Source: Nitrososphaerota archaeon (GTDB lineage Archaea > Thermoproteota > Nitrososphaeria > Nitrososphaerales > Gagatemarchaeaceae). From it: 21,666 nucleotides of DNA. The position numbers were made by a program, and so were the translations under genes. This document shows, piece after piece, positions 6,901-13,194 of this stretch. Each line of letters opens with the position of its first letter. Position 1 is the stretch's first letter. The stretch lies in the NCBI GenBank assembly GCA_005877225.1, contig VBPK01000140.1, forward strand, positions 1 through 21,666, read 5' to 3'. The notes beneath the pieces are model-generated. The model saw nothing but the letters and a program-made list of their open reading frames with translations. It ran no database searches and was not told where the DNA came from.

Positions 6901-7428
6901 CTACGGCTTCCGCGTCTGCCTGTAGAGGTCGCCGAGAAGGTTGATGTACGGCTTGACCTCGAGAAGAAAGTCGTCGAACTTCGCCCTCTCGAATCTGACG
7001 GAATGCTTTCCGTCCTCCGCAATGATCCTCGCGGCGAGGACAATCCCCCCGCTCCTCTCCGGCTCGGGCTTCAATCGGGGGAAGTGTATCAGGGCGCCGT
7101 ATCCCACCTTCTTCCCCTTCTTCGTGAAGACGAGGTTATAGTACATGCTCATCGTCTGTGTGAACTGCCTCAGCTGCTTCTTTCTGCTCTCGCTCCTCTT
7201 CACGTTGTCAAAGTCAGTGGAGGAGAGGGTATCGACCATCTCTCTCACCGTCTTCAGGTCGCCCACCTTAGCGGTGTACCCGGCATACCCTATCGGGAGC
7301 TGGTAGACGGAGTGCATCACTGAATCCCAGTCGTCGAGGACGACGAAGGTCTTGGTGTCGAGGTTCATCTCCCGCCTTATCTCATCACCGAGGACGTCCT
7401 CGATCGTCAGCTGCCTCTTCTTAGCCAC
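6901..7428 (-). CDS. Unrecognised conserved-looking protein directly upstream of kae1
   Basis: A 175-residue protein I do not recognise. It has no signal peptide, membrane segment or cysteine motif. The N-terminus is MAKKRQLTIEDVLGDEIRRE; the middle has a basic stretch (NVKRSESRKKQLRQFTQTM) followed by VFTKKGKKVGYGALIHFPRL, and the end reads IIAEDGKHSVRFERAKFDDF. Basic patches and alternating strands would suit nucleic-acid binding, but that is only inference. The GTG at 7426-7428 is chosen as start because a TATA-like element lies about 25 bases upstream, giving a leaderless message; a GTG at 7459-7461 would place the coding start inside the promoter. The gap to kae1 is two bases, so it is almost certainly cotranscribed with KEOPS. 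Confidence 0.75.
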   Translation of the reverse strand: MAKKRQLTIEDVLGDEIRREMNLDTKTFVVLDDWDSVMHSVYQLPIGYAGYTAKVGDLKTVREMVDTLSSTDFDNVKRSESRKKQLRQFTQTMSMYYNLVFTKKGKKVGYGALIHFPRLKPEPERSGGIVLAARIIAEDGKHSVRFERAKFDDFLLEVKPYINLLGDLYRQTRKP

Positions 7429-7445
7429 GTGGGGGGTAGGATGAA

Positions 7446-7460
7446 CCCATATAGTTATCA
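7446..7460. promoter_or_regulatory. Shared divergent TATA-like promoter
   Basis: The 55-base gap between the divergent genes contains one AT-rich island (CCCATATAGTTATCA). It is about 25 bases from the minus-strand GTG at 7428 and about 30 bases from the plus-strand ATG at 7484, the usual archaeal TATA-to-start distances for both directions. It likely drives the kae1-led series leftward and the COG1325-pop5 genes rightward. Identified by eye only. Confidence 0.5.
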
Positions 7461-7483
7461 CTTGCGTCTCAATCCAGGGACCG

Positions 7484-7918
7484 ATGGCAGGGAACGAGAT
7501 TCAGTCGGTCGAGGTTTCCTTCTTCGTCCACGCCACAGAGGATGAGTCGAGGCTGGTCGGGGCTGTAAGCTCGTTTTTTTCGCTTTCGAAACCCGAGGTC
7601 GAGGCGCTCGAGGGACACTTCGGCAACAGGATATCGCACGTGACATACCGCGTTACGCGGGAGGGCGCGGCTCGCCTCTTCTCACGAATCGTCGCGCTCC
7701 TTTCGGGTGAGGAGACAGTGGCTATCCTAGGCGATAGGGGGAGGAACATCGACGAGGGAGGAGCGTTGTACCTGAGGTTCAGCAAACAGGAGTTGCTCGC
7801 CGGGAGGTTGGTTCTCGCTGAGAATGACCCCGTCCGCCTCAAGCTCAAGCCCAGGGGATACCTGAAGGGAGACCCCGCGACCTTCTACGCGGCAAGGCTG
7901 GGGCGTCATCCTCACTGA
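7484..7918 (+). CDS. COG1325-family archaeal RNA-binding protein (exosome-linked)
   Basis: A 144-residue protein of the small archaeal COG1325 family (Pfam PF01877), annotated as an RNA-binding or exosome-associated subunit. Characteristic segments are IQSVEVSFFVHATEDESRLV at the N-terminus, LEGHFGNRISHVTYRV in the middle, and LYLRFSKQELLAGRLVL then VRLKLKPRGY near the end. Its biochemical role is not well established; gene neighbourhood in archaea ties it to RNase P and exosome genes. That fits here, because the next gene, overlapping by four bases, is RNase P Pop5. It starts at ATG about 30 bases after the shared TATA-like element. Confidence 0.85.
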   Translation: MAGNEIQSVEVSFFVHATEDESRLVGAVSSFFSLSKPEVEALEGHFGNRISHVTYRVTREGAARLFSRIVALLSGEETVAILGDRGRNIDEGGALYLRFSKQELLAGRLVLAENDPVRLKLKPRGYLKGDPATFYAARLGRHPH

Positions 7919-8211
7919 CACGAATAAGGGAGTCGAGGAGAAGGTACATACTGTTCAGAGGGGAGAAGCCATTCACTTCCCGGACGAAGGAGAGCCTGGT
8001 AAAGCGACTCGCCCGCGAGAACGCCATCTCATCGAAGGCGACCCTCTGGCTCGGCCAGCACGTAATCATATTGACAAACCAGACCCGGGCGAGAGACATC
8101 GTGGACTCACTCAGCGGGACGGTCTGGAACGGGAACGCCCTCAGATGCGTTGCGGTCTCGGGAGTGATAGGTAAGCTCAAAAGGCTTGCTGCGACCTCCG
8201 TGGGTGGTTGA
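7915..8211 (+). CDS. rnp2: RNase P protein Pop5 (Rnp2), apparent CTG start
   Basis: A 98-residue Pop5/Rpp14-family subunit, a protein cofactor of archaeal RNase P, which trims the 5' end of pre-tRNA. The order matches the family: a basic first strand (SRRRYILFR), a helix (KESLVKRLARENA), ATLWLGQHVIILTNQTRARD with the gIVR-like step, IVDSLSGTVWNG, and the conserved end LRCVAVSGVIGKLKR. The frame has an in-frame stop upstream (7822-7827) and no ATG, GTG or TTG before an internal TTG deep in the domain. CTG at 7915-7917 overlaps the COG1325 stop as CTGA, exactly where a coupled start is expected; ATA at 7924 is the alternative. The canonical-start rule would miss this gene. The next gene begins six bases after it. 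Confidence 0.82.
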   Translation: MTRIRESRRRYILFRGEKPFTSRTKESLVKRLARENAISSKATLWLGQHVIILTNQTRARDIVDSLSGTVWNGNALRCVAVSGVIGKLKRLAATSVGG

Positions 8212-8217
8212 GCTCGC

Positions 8218-8595
8218 TTGGCCAAATACTTCAGTGAAGAGTATTTCAAGGAAGTAGAAACAAGGTTGAACTCCGACGCGAAGTGGCAGGACGGCACGAA
8301 AAACCTGAAGACGACCCTTGTCCTGGCTACGACCGACCAGAGCGCTGGCTTCTCTGTCGCGGTCGAGAACGGAAAGACCACGATCCAGAGGGTGGAGCCC
8401 AACTTCCAGGCTGAGTTCGCGTTCGAGGGGCCGTACGAGGTGTGGACGAGGGTCGCGAGGGGGGAGCTGGACTTTCAGGCGGCCGTCCTGAAGGGTTCGT
8501 TGAGATTCAGGGGGTCCATAACGAAGATCCTCTTCTACAGGGACAGGTTCGTGAGGATAGCCGAAGTGATTAGGGAGGTCCCGAAGGAGTTCTAG
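8218..8595 (+). CDS. SCP2 sterol-carrier-like domain protein
   Basis: A 125-residue single-domain SCP2-fold protein. The pattern fits: an N-terminal amphipathic helix (FSEEYFKEVETRLNSD), strands TTLVLATTDQ, GFSVAVENGKTTIQ and AEFAFEGPYEVWTRVARGEL, then AVLKGSLRFRGSITKILFYR. SCP2 domains bind lipids and acyl-CoA and can present them to enzymes of fatty-acid metabolism. The start is TTG six bases after pop5, so it could be read with the RNA genes. Its function points the other way, to the convergent acyl-CoA gene set. Its TAG stop overlaps the stop of the DUF35 gene on the other strand (CTAG). Confidence 0.85.
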   Translation: MAKYFSEEYFKEVETRLNSDAKWQDGTKNLKTTLVLATTDQSAGFSVAVENGKTTIQRVEPNFQAEFAFEGPYEVWTRVARGELDFQAAVLKGSLRFRGSITKILFYRDRFVRIAEVIREVPKEF

Positions 8596-9038
8596 GAAGG
8601 AAGGGACGGCACGAAGACATAGTAAGGATTCCCCTCGCTGCTTCTCCTCGCTTCGACCGTGAGCTTCATCCCCACCTTCGCTTTTTCGACAGGGACCCCC
8701 TCCAGCCACGCGAGGACCTTGATCCCGTTTGCAAACTCTCCTATCGCTATGATGTAGGGGTCGTCGTTCACGAAGCTGGCGGGGGTGACCTGGACGTAGG
8801 TGTAAGTCACAAGCCTCGCTTCCCTATCTAGGTCGACCCATTCGAATCGGTCGCTCATGCATCTCGGGCAGTCGGCCTGGGGCGGAAAGCTCTCGTTGCC
8901 ACAGGCAGAGCACCTCGTTGTGACAAACCTTCCTTTCCCCAGTGCGTCCCAGAACTCACGGGTTCTGGAGATGGGGATGTCGAAGCGGAGGGTGAGGGAC
9001 CTTCTCGAATGAAGGGTCGGCTGTTCTTCCTGCGTCAC
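8592..9038 (-). CDS. DUF35 zinc-ribbon/OB-fold acyl-CoA-binding protein
   Basis: A 148-residue protein with an N-terminal helix (ISRTREFWDALGKGRFV), a rubredoxin-like zinc ribbon with four cysteines (C43, C46, C57, C60: RCSACGNESF, DCPRC), and a C-terminal OB fold (LVTYTYVQVTP ... YIIAIGEFANGIKVLAWLEG). This is the DUF35 architecture; in archaea such proteins bridge thiolase and HMG-CoA synthase and bind the CoA substrate. Here it directly follows a thiolase gene: its GTG start overlaps the thiolase stop by one base (TAGTG), so the two are a coupled pair. No HMG-CoA synthase is in the window. Confidence 0.9.
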   Translation of the reverse strand: MTQEEQPTLHSRRSLTLRFDIPISRTREFWDALGKGRFVTTRCSACGNESFPPQADCPRCMSDRFEWVDLDREARLVTYTYVQVTPASFVNDDPYIIAIGEFANGIKVLAWLEGVPVEKAKVGMKLTVEARRSSEGNPYYVFVPSLPS

Positions 9039-10095
9039 TACGCACCCCTTGAGAGTATAGTAACGTAGGCGTAGTGACCCGTCCCCCCCACATTGTGGAC
9101 GAGACCTATCCCGTTCTTGATGGGGGCCTGCCTGCTCCCCCCCTCCCCACGAAGCTGCTTTGTGATCTCCACCATCATCGAGACCCCAGTCGCACCTATG
9201 GGGTGTCCCTTCGCCTTCAGCCCCCCGTCCAAGTTCACGGGGATTCTTCCGCCGATCTCGGTCTGCCCCTCCCTCACAAGTTTGGCGCAGCCTGGTAAGC
9301 CCTCTTCCCGGCCTCGACGGAGGCCGTTAGACCGACGTAGTCGTCTCTCTTGCTGAGGTTCGCCGAGTCGGAGGAGTAACCGATCCCCTTGATCCAGACA
9401 GGGGTATCGGTGAGTCTCCTCGCTACCTCTTCGTTGGCGAGTACGACCGCGGCCGACCCGTCGGTGAGCGGGCATGCATCGTACAGCTTGAGCGGCCAGG
9501 CGACGACCTGGGAGGAGAGGACCTTCTCGACCGTGATCTCTTTCTGGAACTGGGCGTTGGGGTTCAGGGAACCGTAGTGGTGGGCTTTCACGGCGACCCT
9601 GGCCATGTCTTCTTCGGTCGTGTTGAACCGGTTCATGTGGGAGACGGCGTAGAGCGCGTAGTAGGCTGGGAAAGTCATCCCGTAGTTTTCGAACTCCCAC
9701 ATGTACGAGCCCGCCCTCCCGATCAGCTCAACCGAGGTCATGGTGTCCACTTCCGTCATCTTTTCCACCCCGACTGCAAGAGCGACATCAGACTCCCCGG
9801 TCGCCACGCTGTCATGCGCTGCCTTCACAGCGGCGCTCCCGCTCGCGCAGGCGGCCTCGACTCTCATCGTCCCCACCGAGCGCAGGCCGGCATACTCGTT
9901 TACTATGACGGCTGGGAGGGCCTCCTCGTACCAGCCCCCTGCGCTCCCGACGACGACGTTCTTGATCTCCTTCCTCTCTATCCCCGCGTCGGTGACAGCC
10001 TGCTTGATTGACTCGAAGGCGAGCTCTGCCACGTTGACGTCCTTCCTCTTCCCAAACTTGGAGTGGCCTGCCCCAACAATCGCTACCCTGTTCAT
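9038..10095 (-). pseudogene. Thiolase (SCPx-type acetyl-CoA acetyltransferase) with internal deletion and frameshift
   Basis: Two pieces of one thiolase lie in different frames. The N-terminal piece starts at ATG 10093-10095 (MNRVAIVGAGHSKFGKR), carries the nucleophile Cys in VEAACASGSAAV (C83) and runs to AGKRAYQAA before stopping at 9274-9276. The C-terminal piece resumes in another frame with AKLVREGQTEIGG, then VNLDGGLKAKGHPIGATG and NVGGTGHYAYVTIL. Homologues have roughly 35-40 extra residues between these points, including the HDCF/HDAF-type segment with a catalytic His. The two parts add to about 352 residues against the usual ~390. The result is a frame-changing deletion, either a real gene loss or an assembly error. 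It follows the acyl-CoA dehydrogenase by seven bases and is followed by DUF35. Confidence 0.85.
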
Positions 10096-10102
10096 CCCTC
10101 GC

Positions 10103-11260
10103 CTACAGCCCGAGCAGATCCCGCGCGAGTATCCATCTCTGAACCTCTGATGCCCCCTCCACTATATCAAGTGTCTTCGCATCGCGGAGGAACCTCTCGA
10201 GGGGAAGGAGTTTGCTCACGCCGTATCCTCCGTGAATCTGAATCGCCCTCTCGCAGGCCCAGACGGCAGTTTCGCTCGAGAAGACCTTAGCCATCGCGGC
10301 CTCTCGCTGGAACGGCTTTCCTGTCTCCAGGAGGTAAGCCGCCCTGTAGGTCAGAAGCCTGGCCGCAGAAATCTTCGTCGCAATGTCGGCGATCAGGAAC
10401 TGAATCGATTCGAACTTCGATAAAGTCTTGCGGAAGAGGACCCGTTTCTTTGCGTACGCCATCGAAGCGTCGAGGGCTGCCTCGGCTATTCCGACGGCCG
10501 CCGCAGCCGCCCCTATTCTGGCCTCGTCGAGCACCGCCATGGCAATCAAGAAGCCGTCGCCTTCGGTGCCGAGCACACTCGAGGCGGGGACCCTACAGTC
10601 CTTGAAGACGAGTTCTGCCGTCCCGGTCCCCCGCAGGCCCATCACCTCCAGCTTCGACCCCACTGTGAAGCCATCCGACCCCTTCTCGACGATCAAGGAT
10701 GTTATCCCCGCAGCTCTGTCCTCCTGAGAGCCAGTCCGCGCGAAGAGGAGTATGAGGTCGGCGACCATACCTTGCGAAATCCAGAGCTTTGAGCCACTGA
10801 TCTTGTACCATTCGCCAGCCCTCTCAGCCTTTGTAGAAATCCCCGCGGCGTCGCTTCCCGCCCCAGCCTCCGTGAGCCCGAAGGAGCAGATTATCTCCCC
10901 CTTCACGAGGCGGGGGAGGTACTTCTCCTTCTGCTTCGTGGACCCGAACTTGGCGATCGCGTTTCCCACGAGCCCGTTCTGGACTCCGATTATCAGCCCG
11001 GCAGAAAGACTCACCTTGGCGATCTCCTCGGCGACTATGATGGCGCCGACGGCCCCCAGCGCTAGACCTCCATATTCTTCAGGGATCGTGAGTCCCAAGA
11101 GTCCGTACTCCCCCATCTTCCTCGCAAGGCCCAGGGGGTACTCGTCGGTCCTGTCAAGTTCCTCAGCGATGGGAGCGATTTCCCGCTGCCCGAAATCCTT
11201 CGCCCACCTTCTTATCTCCTCGTACTCCTCCTTCACGACCACCTCCGGAAAATCGCTCAC
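10103..11260 (-). CDS. Acyl-CoA dehydrogenase
   Basis: A 385-residue FAD-dependent acyl-CoA dehydrogenase, which introduces the alpha-beta double bond in acyl-CoA. Family features: YGLLGLTIPEEYGGLALGAV near 53-72, the FAD/substrate signature ICSFGLTEAGAGSDAAGI, WISQGMVADLILLFAR, the RIGAAAAAVGIAEAALDASM helix, QIHGGYGVSKLLPLERFLRD, and the catalytic base Glu368 in DIVEGASEVQRWILAR. All catalytic residues are present and the length is typical. Chain-length specificity cannot be told. The start is GTG. It is the first gene of a unit with thiolase and DUF35, which suggests beta-oxidation or a related acyl-CoA route. Confidence 0.95.
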   Translation of the reverse strand: MSDFPEVVVKEEYEEIRRWAKDFGQREIAPIAEELDRTDEYPLGLARKMGEYGLLGLTIPEEYGGLALGAVGAIIVAEEIAKVSLSAGLIIGVQNGLVGNAIAKFGSTKQKEKYLPRLVKGEIICSFGLTEAGAGSDAAGISTKAERAGEWYKISGSKLWISQGMVADLILLFARTGSQEDRAAGITSLIVEKGSDGFTVGSKLEVMGLRGTGTAELVFKDCRVPASSVLGTEGDGFLIAMAVLDEARIGAAAAAVGIAEAALDASMAYAKKRVLFRKTLSKFESIQFLIADIATKISAARLLTYRAAYLLETGKPFQREAAMAKVFSSETAVWACERAIQIHGGYGVSKLLPLERFLRDAKTLDIVEGASEVQRWILARDLLGL

Positions 11261-11697
11261 GAGTAGTCAAGGGCTGCGGGAGGACGGTCTGTTCATAACG
11301 CTTTCGAGTCACTCACTGAATTCGGCTTCTCCCTCGTAGAACCCGGTGAGACCCTTGAGCATCACGAGTTGCGGGCGAGGGAGTTGGGAAGCGGCTGCCG
11401 CGAGAGCTACCCTTCGTCAAGATCGGTGCCCGGGTAGAATCATCGAACACAACCAACCGAGAGAGAGGTCAGGCACGTCGGGCGAGGTCGTCCACTCGGA
11501 ACCCTATGACCGGCTCTTCCCTGGCTCGATAAAAACCTAAAAGGAACGAGTGAGGAGTCGAGACCGACGATGAGGTGAACGCCGTCCCAGTCAGAGCCCA
11601 TACAAGCTCCAAGGGGCAGATGATGAACTCGCGACGATACCGAGTCAGACCGATTCTCTCATTCATGAATTAATAGAAGGGAAAAAGGCGGGAAGGT
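11261..11697. other. Intergenic gap of 437 bp between divergent units
   Basis: I see no convincing gene here. Short open frames exist on both strands, but their codon use (mixed third positions) differs from neighbouring genes and they resemble no family I know. An AT-rich run, GATAAAAACCTAAAAGG at 11528-11544, looks like a TATA element with no gene behind it. A GATGATGA at 11619-11626 resembles a C box, but no matching D box (CTGA) follows. No tRNA arms or tandem repeats were found. The left end must hold the acyl-CoA dehydrogenase promoter and the right end the CoA-binding gene promoter. Confidence 0.5.
11667..11676 (+). promoter_or_regulatory. TATA-like promoter before the CoA-binding gene
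   Basis: GAATTAATAG is centred about 26 bases before the ATG at 11698, the archaeal TATA-to-start distance, so the message may be leaderless. A purine-rich GGGAAGGT just before the ATG would then not be transcribed. Identified by eye only. Confidence 0.45.
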
Positions 11698-12144
11698 ATG
11701 GCGACGTCGAGAGAGGTCGAGTTACTGCTCGGAAGCAGGACGATTGCGGTAGTTGGGCTTTCCAAGGACCCGAGTAAGGAGAGCTTCAGTGTTTCACAGT
11801 ACCTGAAGGAACAAGGCTACAGGATAATTCCCGTGAACCCCACAGCCTCTGAGATACTGGGCGAGAGGGCGTATCCGAGCCTGCTCGAGATTCCGGCGGA
11901 GGAGGCCAGGCGAATCGAGGTCGTCGACGTCTTCAGGCCCTCCGAGCAGGTTCCCCCGATCGTCGAACAGGCGATACAGCTGCGAAAGGCAGATGGGGCC
12001 AATCCGAAGATGATCTGGATGCAGCTCGGGATCGAGAACCCCGCTGCCGCCGAAGCGGCGAGGAGGGCGGGGATGGCGGTCGTGCAGAACCTCTGCGTTA
12101 GAACTGAGCACAGAAGGGTTGCCCACGCGCAACGGAGGGTGTGA
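11698..12144 (+). CDS. CoA-binding domain protein (YccU-like)
   Basis: A 148-residue single-domain Rossmann-type CoA-binding protein. It has IAVVGLSKDPSKESFSVSQY with the glycine loop, YRIIPVNPTA, IEVVDVFRPSEQVPPIVEQA, and the C-terminal signature IWMQLGIENPAAAEAARRAG followed by VVQNLCVRTEH. The family is widespread, binds CoA or related nucleotides, and its physiological role is mostly unknown; it resembles the CoA-binding domain of succinyl-CoA synthetase alpha subunit. It starts at ATG and runs directly into the next small gene, with stop and start regions overlapping. Confidence 0.9.
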   Translation: MATSREVELLLGSRTIAVVGLSKDPSKESFSVSQYLKEQGYRIIPVNPTASEILGERAYPSLLEIPAEEARRIEVVDVFRPSEQVPPIVEQAIQLRKADGANPKMIWMQLGIENPAAAEAARRAGMAVVQNLCVRTEHRRVAHAQRRV

Positions 12145-12146
12145 GA

Positions 12147-12341
12147 TTGGTGAAGAGCGTGAAGGTGCATGACGACACGCACCGTGTCTTGAAGCAGATG
12201 AAGAATCAGACGAGGGGGAAGAGCATCGACGAGGTCATACGAGGAATGATAAGGACAGCGACGGGCGTTTCTGTCGAGAGGTTCGCGGTCAGGAAGTCTC
12301 TCGACCTGACCAACTACATGGACCCTGAAAAGCAGAAATAG
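12147..12341 (+). CDS. Small ribbon-helix-helix-like protein
   Basis: A 64-residue basic protein. The segment VKSVKVHDDTHRVLKQMKNQ followed by GKSIDEVIRGMIR has the strand-helix-helix pattern of CopG/VapB-type ribbon-helix-helix DNA-binding proteins common in archaea. The C-terminal tail (SLDLTNYMDPEKQK) is unassigned. A good GGAGG at 12134-12138 is eight bases before the TTG chosen here; GTG at 12150 is possible, and GTG at 12141, which overlaps the preceding stop as GTGA, is only two bases from the GGAGG. No toxin gene follows, so an autoregulator or nucleoid-type role is as likely as an antitoxin role. That is inference. Confidence 0.68.
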   Translation: MVKSVKVHDDTHRVLKQMKNQTRGKSIDEVIRGMIRTATGVSVERFAVRKSLDLTNYMDPEKQK

Positions 12342-12342
12342 A

Positions 12343-12519
12343 ATGAATCAAGACGCGGGGGAGGTTCGGCCGATGGCAAAGTTTGACGGAATCCTCGGGA
12401 AGGCTCTGCTAACCGTCACAGAGAAAGAAGACGAGCTGACCCTCGTCTTCGCTGACAACAGGTTTCTCTTCGTCACGCTAGAGAGGGGGAAGTTGAAGTC
12501 GGAGAGCGTTCCCGAGTAG
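12343..12519 (+). CDS. 58-residue protein of unknown function
   Basis: A short open frame that begins with ATG in the base right after the previous stop codon and ends at TAG, six bases before the convergent metallo-hydrolase stop. The protein is FDGILGKALLTVTEKEDELT then LVFADNRFLFVTLERGKLKS, with alternating hydrophobic residues suggesting a few beta strands. Codon third positions are G/C-rich like those of the real genes around it, which supports coding. A second in-frame ATG at 12373, giving 48 residues (MAKFDGILGK), may be the true start; GGGGGAGG at 12357-12364 lies eight bases before it and favours it. I do not recognise the family. It probably shares a message with the CoA-binding and ribbon-helix-helix genes. 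Confidence 0.6.
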   Translation: MNQDAGEVRPMAKFDGILGKALLTVTEKEDELTLVFADNRFLFVTLERGKLKSESVPE

Positions 12520-12524
12520 CATGG

Positions 12525-13181
12525 TTACTCCTGCTCCAGAATCTCCACCCTTGTCGACCCGCCCACGAGAGTCTTGAACCTCTCCGCGTCCGCCCTTCCC
12601 CCGACGATCTTCCCGTAGTGCATAGGGACCGCCACCTTTGTCTTCATCGCCTTCGCCGCCTCGGCCGCTTCCTCAGGCGTCATGACGTAGGTTCCAGAGA
12701 CAGGGAGGAAGGCGACGTCGACGCTAAGAGACTTCATCTCCGGGATTGCATCGGAGTCGCCCGCGTGGTAGAACTTGACTCCCTCCAGCGTAACGAGATA
12801 ACCCACCCTCCCATCCTGTTTCGGGTGAAAAACCTGCCCGGGGGACCTGAACTTGTTCACGTTGTACGCCGGGAGAGTCTCGATTACGACTCCTTGCAGC
12901 TCGACCCGGGAGTTCGGTGAGACGAACTTCTTCTCCAACCCAAACTCTGAGAGGCCCGATTCGCAGATTCTCGGCGCCACCACCTTCGTTGAAGGGGTCG
13001 TGAAACGCCGGATGTCGTCAGGATTCATGTGGTCGTAGTGCTCGTGCGAGAGGAGCAGGATGTCCGCCTTGAAGTTCCCCTTCGCCTGAAAAGGGTCGAT
13101 GATGACGACAGTTCTGGATCCCTCCAGGACGAACGAGTCGTGTCCTAGCCAGTGGACTTTCACCTTCCCGTACGTCCACAC
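12525..13181 (-). CDS. UPF0173-family metallo-beta-lactamase-fold hydrolase
   Basis: A 218-residue metal-dependent hydrolase. It has VHWLGHDSFVLEG at the N-terminus, the metal motif LLSHEHYDHMNPDD (HEHYDH at 46-51), VKFYHAGDSDAIPEM, the UPF0173-like VAFLPVSGTYVMTPEEAAEA, and a final PMHYGKI. All expected metal ligands are present. The natural substrate is unknown for this family, so no reaction is proposed. The start is GTG with a GGGTGA about six bases upstream, a fair ribosome binding site. It follows the proteasome beta gene by 13 bases and probably belongs to the rtcA-psmB unit. Confidence 0.9.
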   Translation of the reverse strand: MWTYGKVKVHWLGHDSFVLEGSRTVVIIDPFQAKGNFKADILLLSHEHYDHMNPDDIRRFTTPSTKVVAPRICESGLSEFGLEKKFVSPNSRVELQGVVIETLPAYNVNKFRSPGQVFHPKQDGRVGYLVTLEGVKFYHAGDSDAIPEMKSLSVDVAFLPVSGTYVMTPEEAAEAAKAMKTKVAVPMHYGKIVGGRADAERFKTLVGGSTRVEILEQE

Positions 13182-13194
13182 GCCAAGTCACCCT

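Noticed and set aside
9038..9700. A separate 220-residue protein in the C-terminal thiolase frame
   Set aside because: Only the last ~82 residues resemble thiolase; the rest is out-of-frame translation of the N-terminal thiolase part, so this is one broken gene.
11300..11320. TTCGAGTC resembling a tRNA T-loop
   Set aside because: The flanking five bases do not pair and no acceptor, D or anticodon arm is found nearby.
11346..11540. 64-codon plus-strand open frame in the intergenic gap
   Set aside because: Arginine- and serine-rich, no ribosome binding site or promoter at the right place, no recognisable domain.
11610..11660. C/D box small RNA candidate starting at GATGATGA
   Set aside because: A good C box is present but no CTGA D box follows within the usual distance, and no terminal stem is visible.
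11469..11666. 65-codon minus-strand open frame in the intergenic gap
   Set aside because: Its third codon positions are much less G/C-rich than in true neighbours and the protein resembles nothing known; probably chance.
12147..12519. Toxin-antitoxin pair formed by the ribbon-helix-helix protein and the 58-residue protein
   Set aside because: The second protein is small, beta-rich and has no toxin motif (no PIN, RelE or MazF features); the idea is not supported by sequence.
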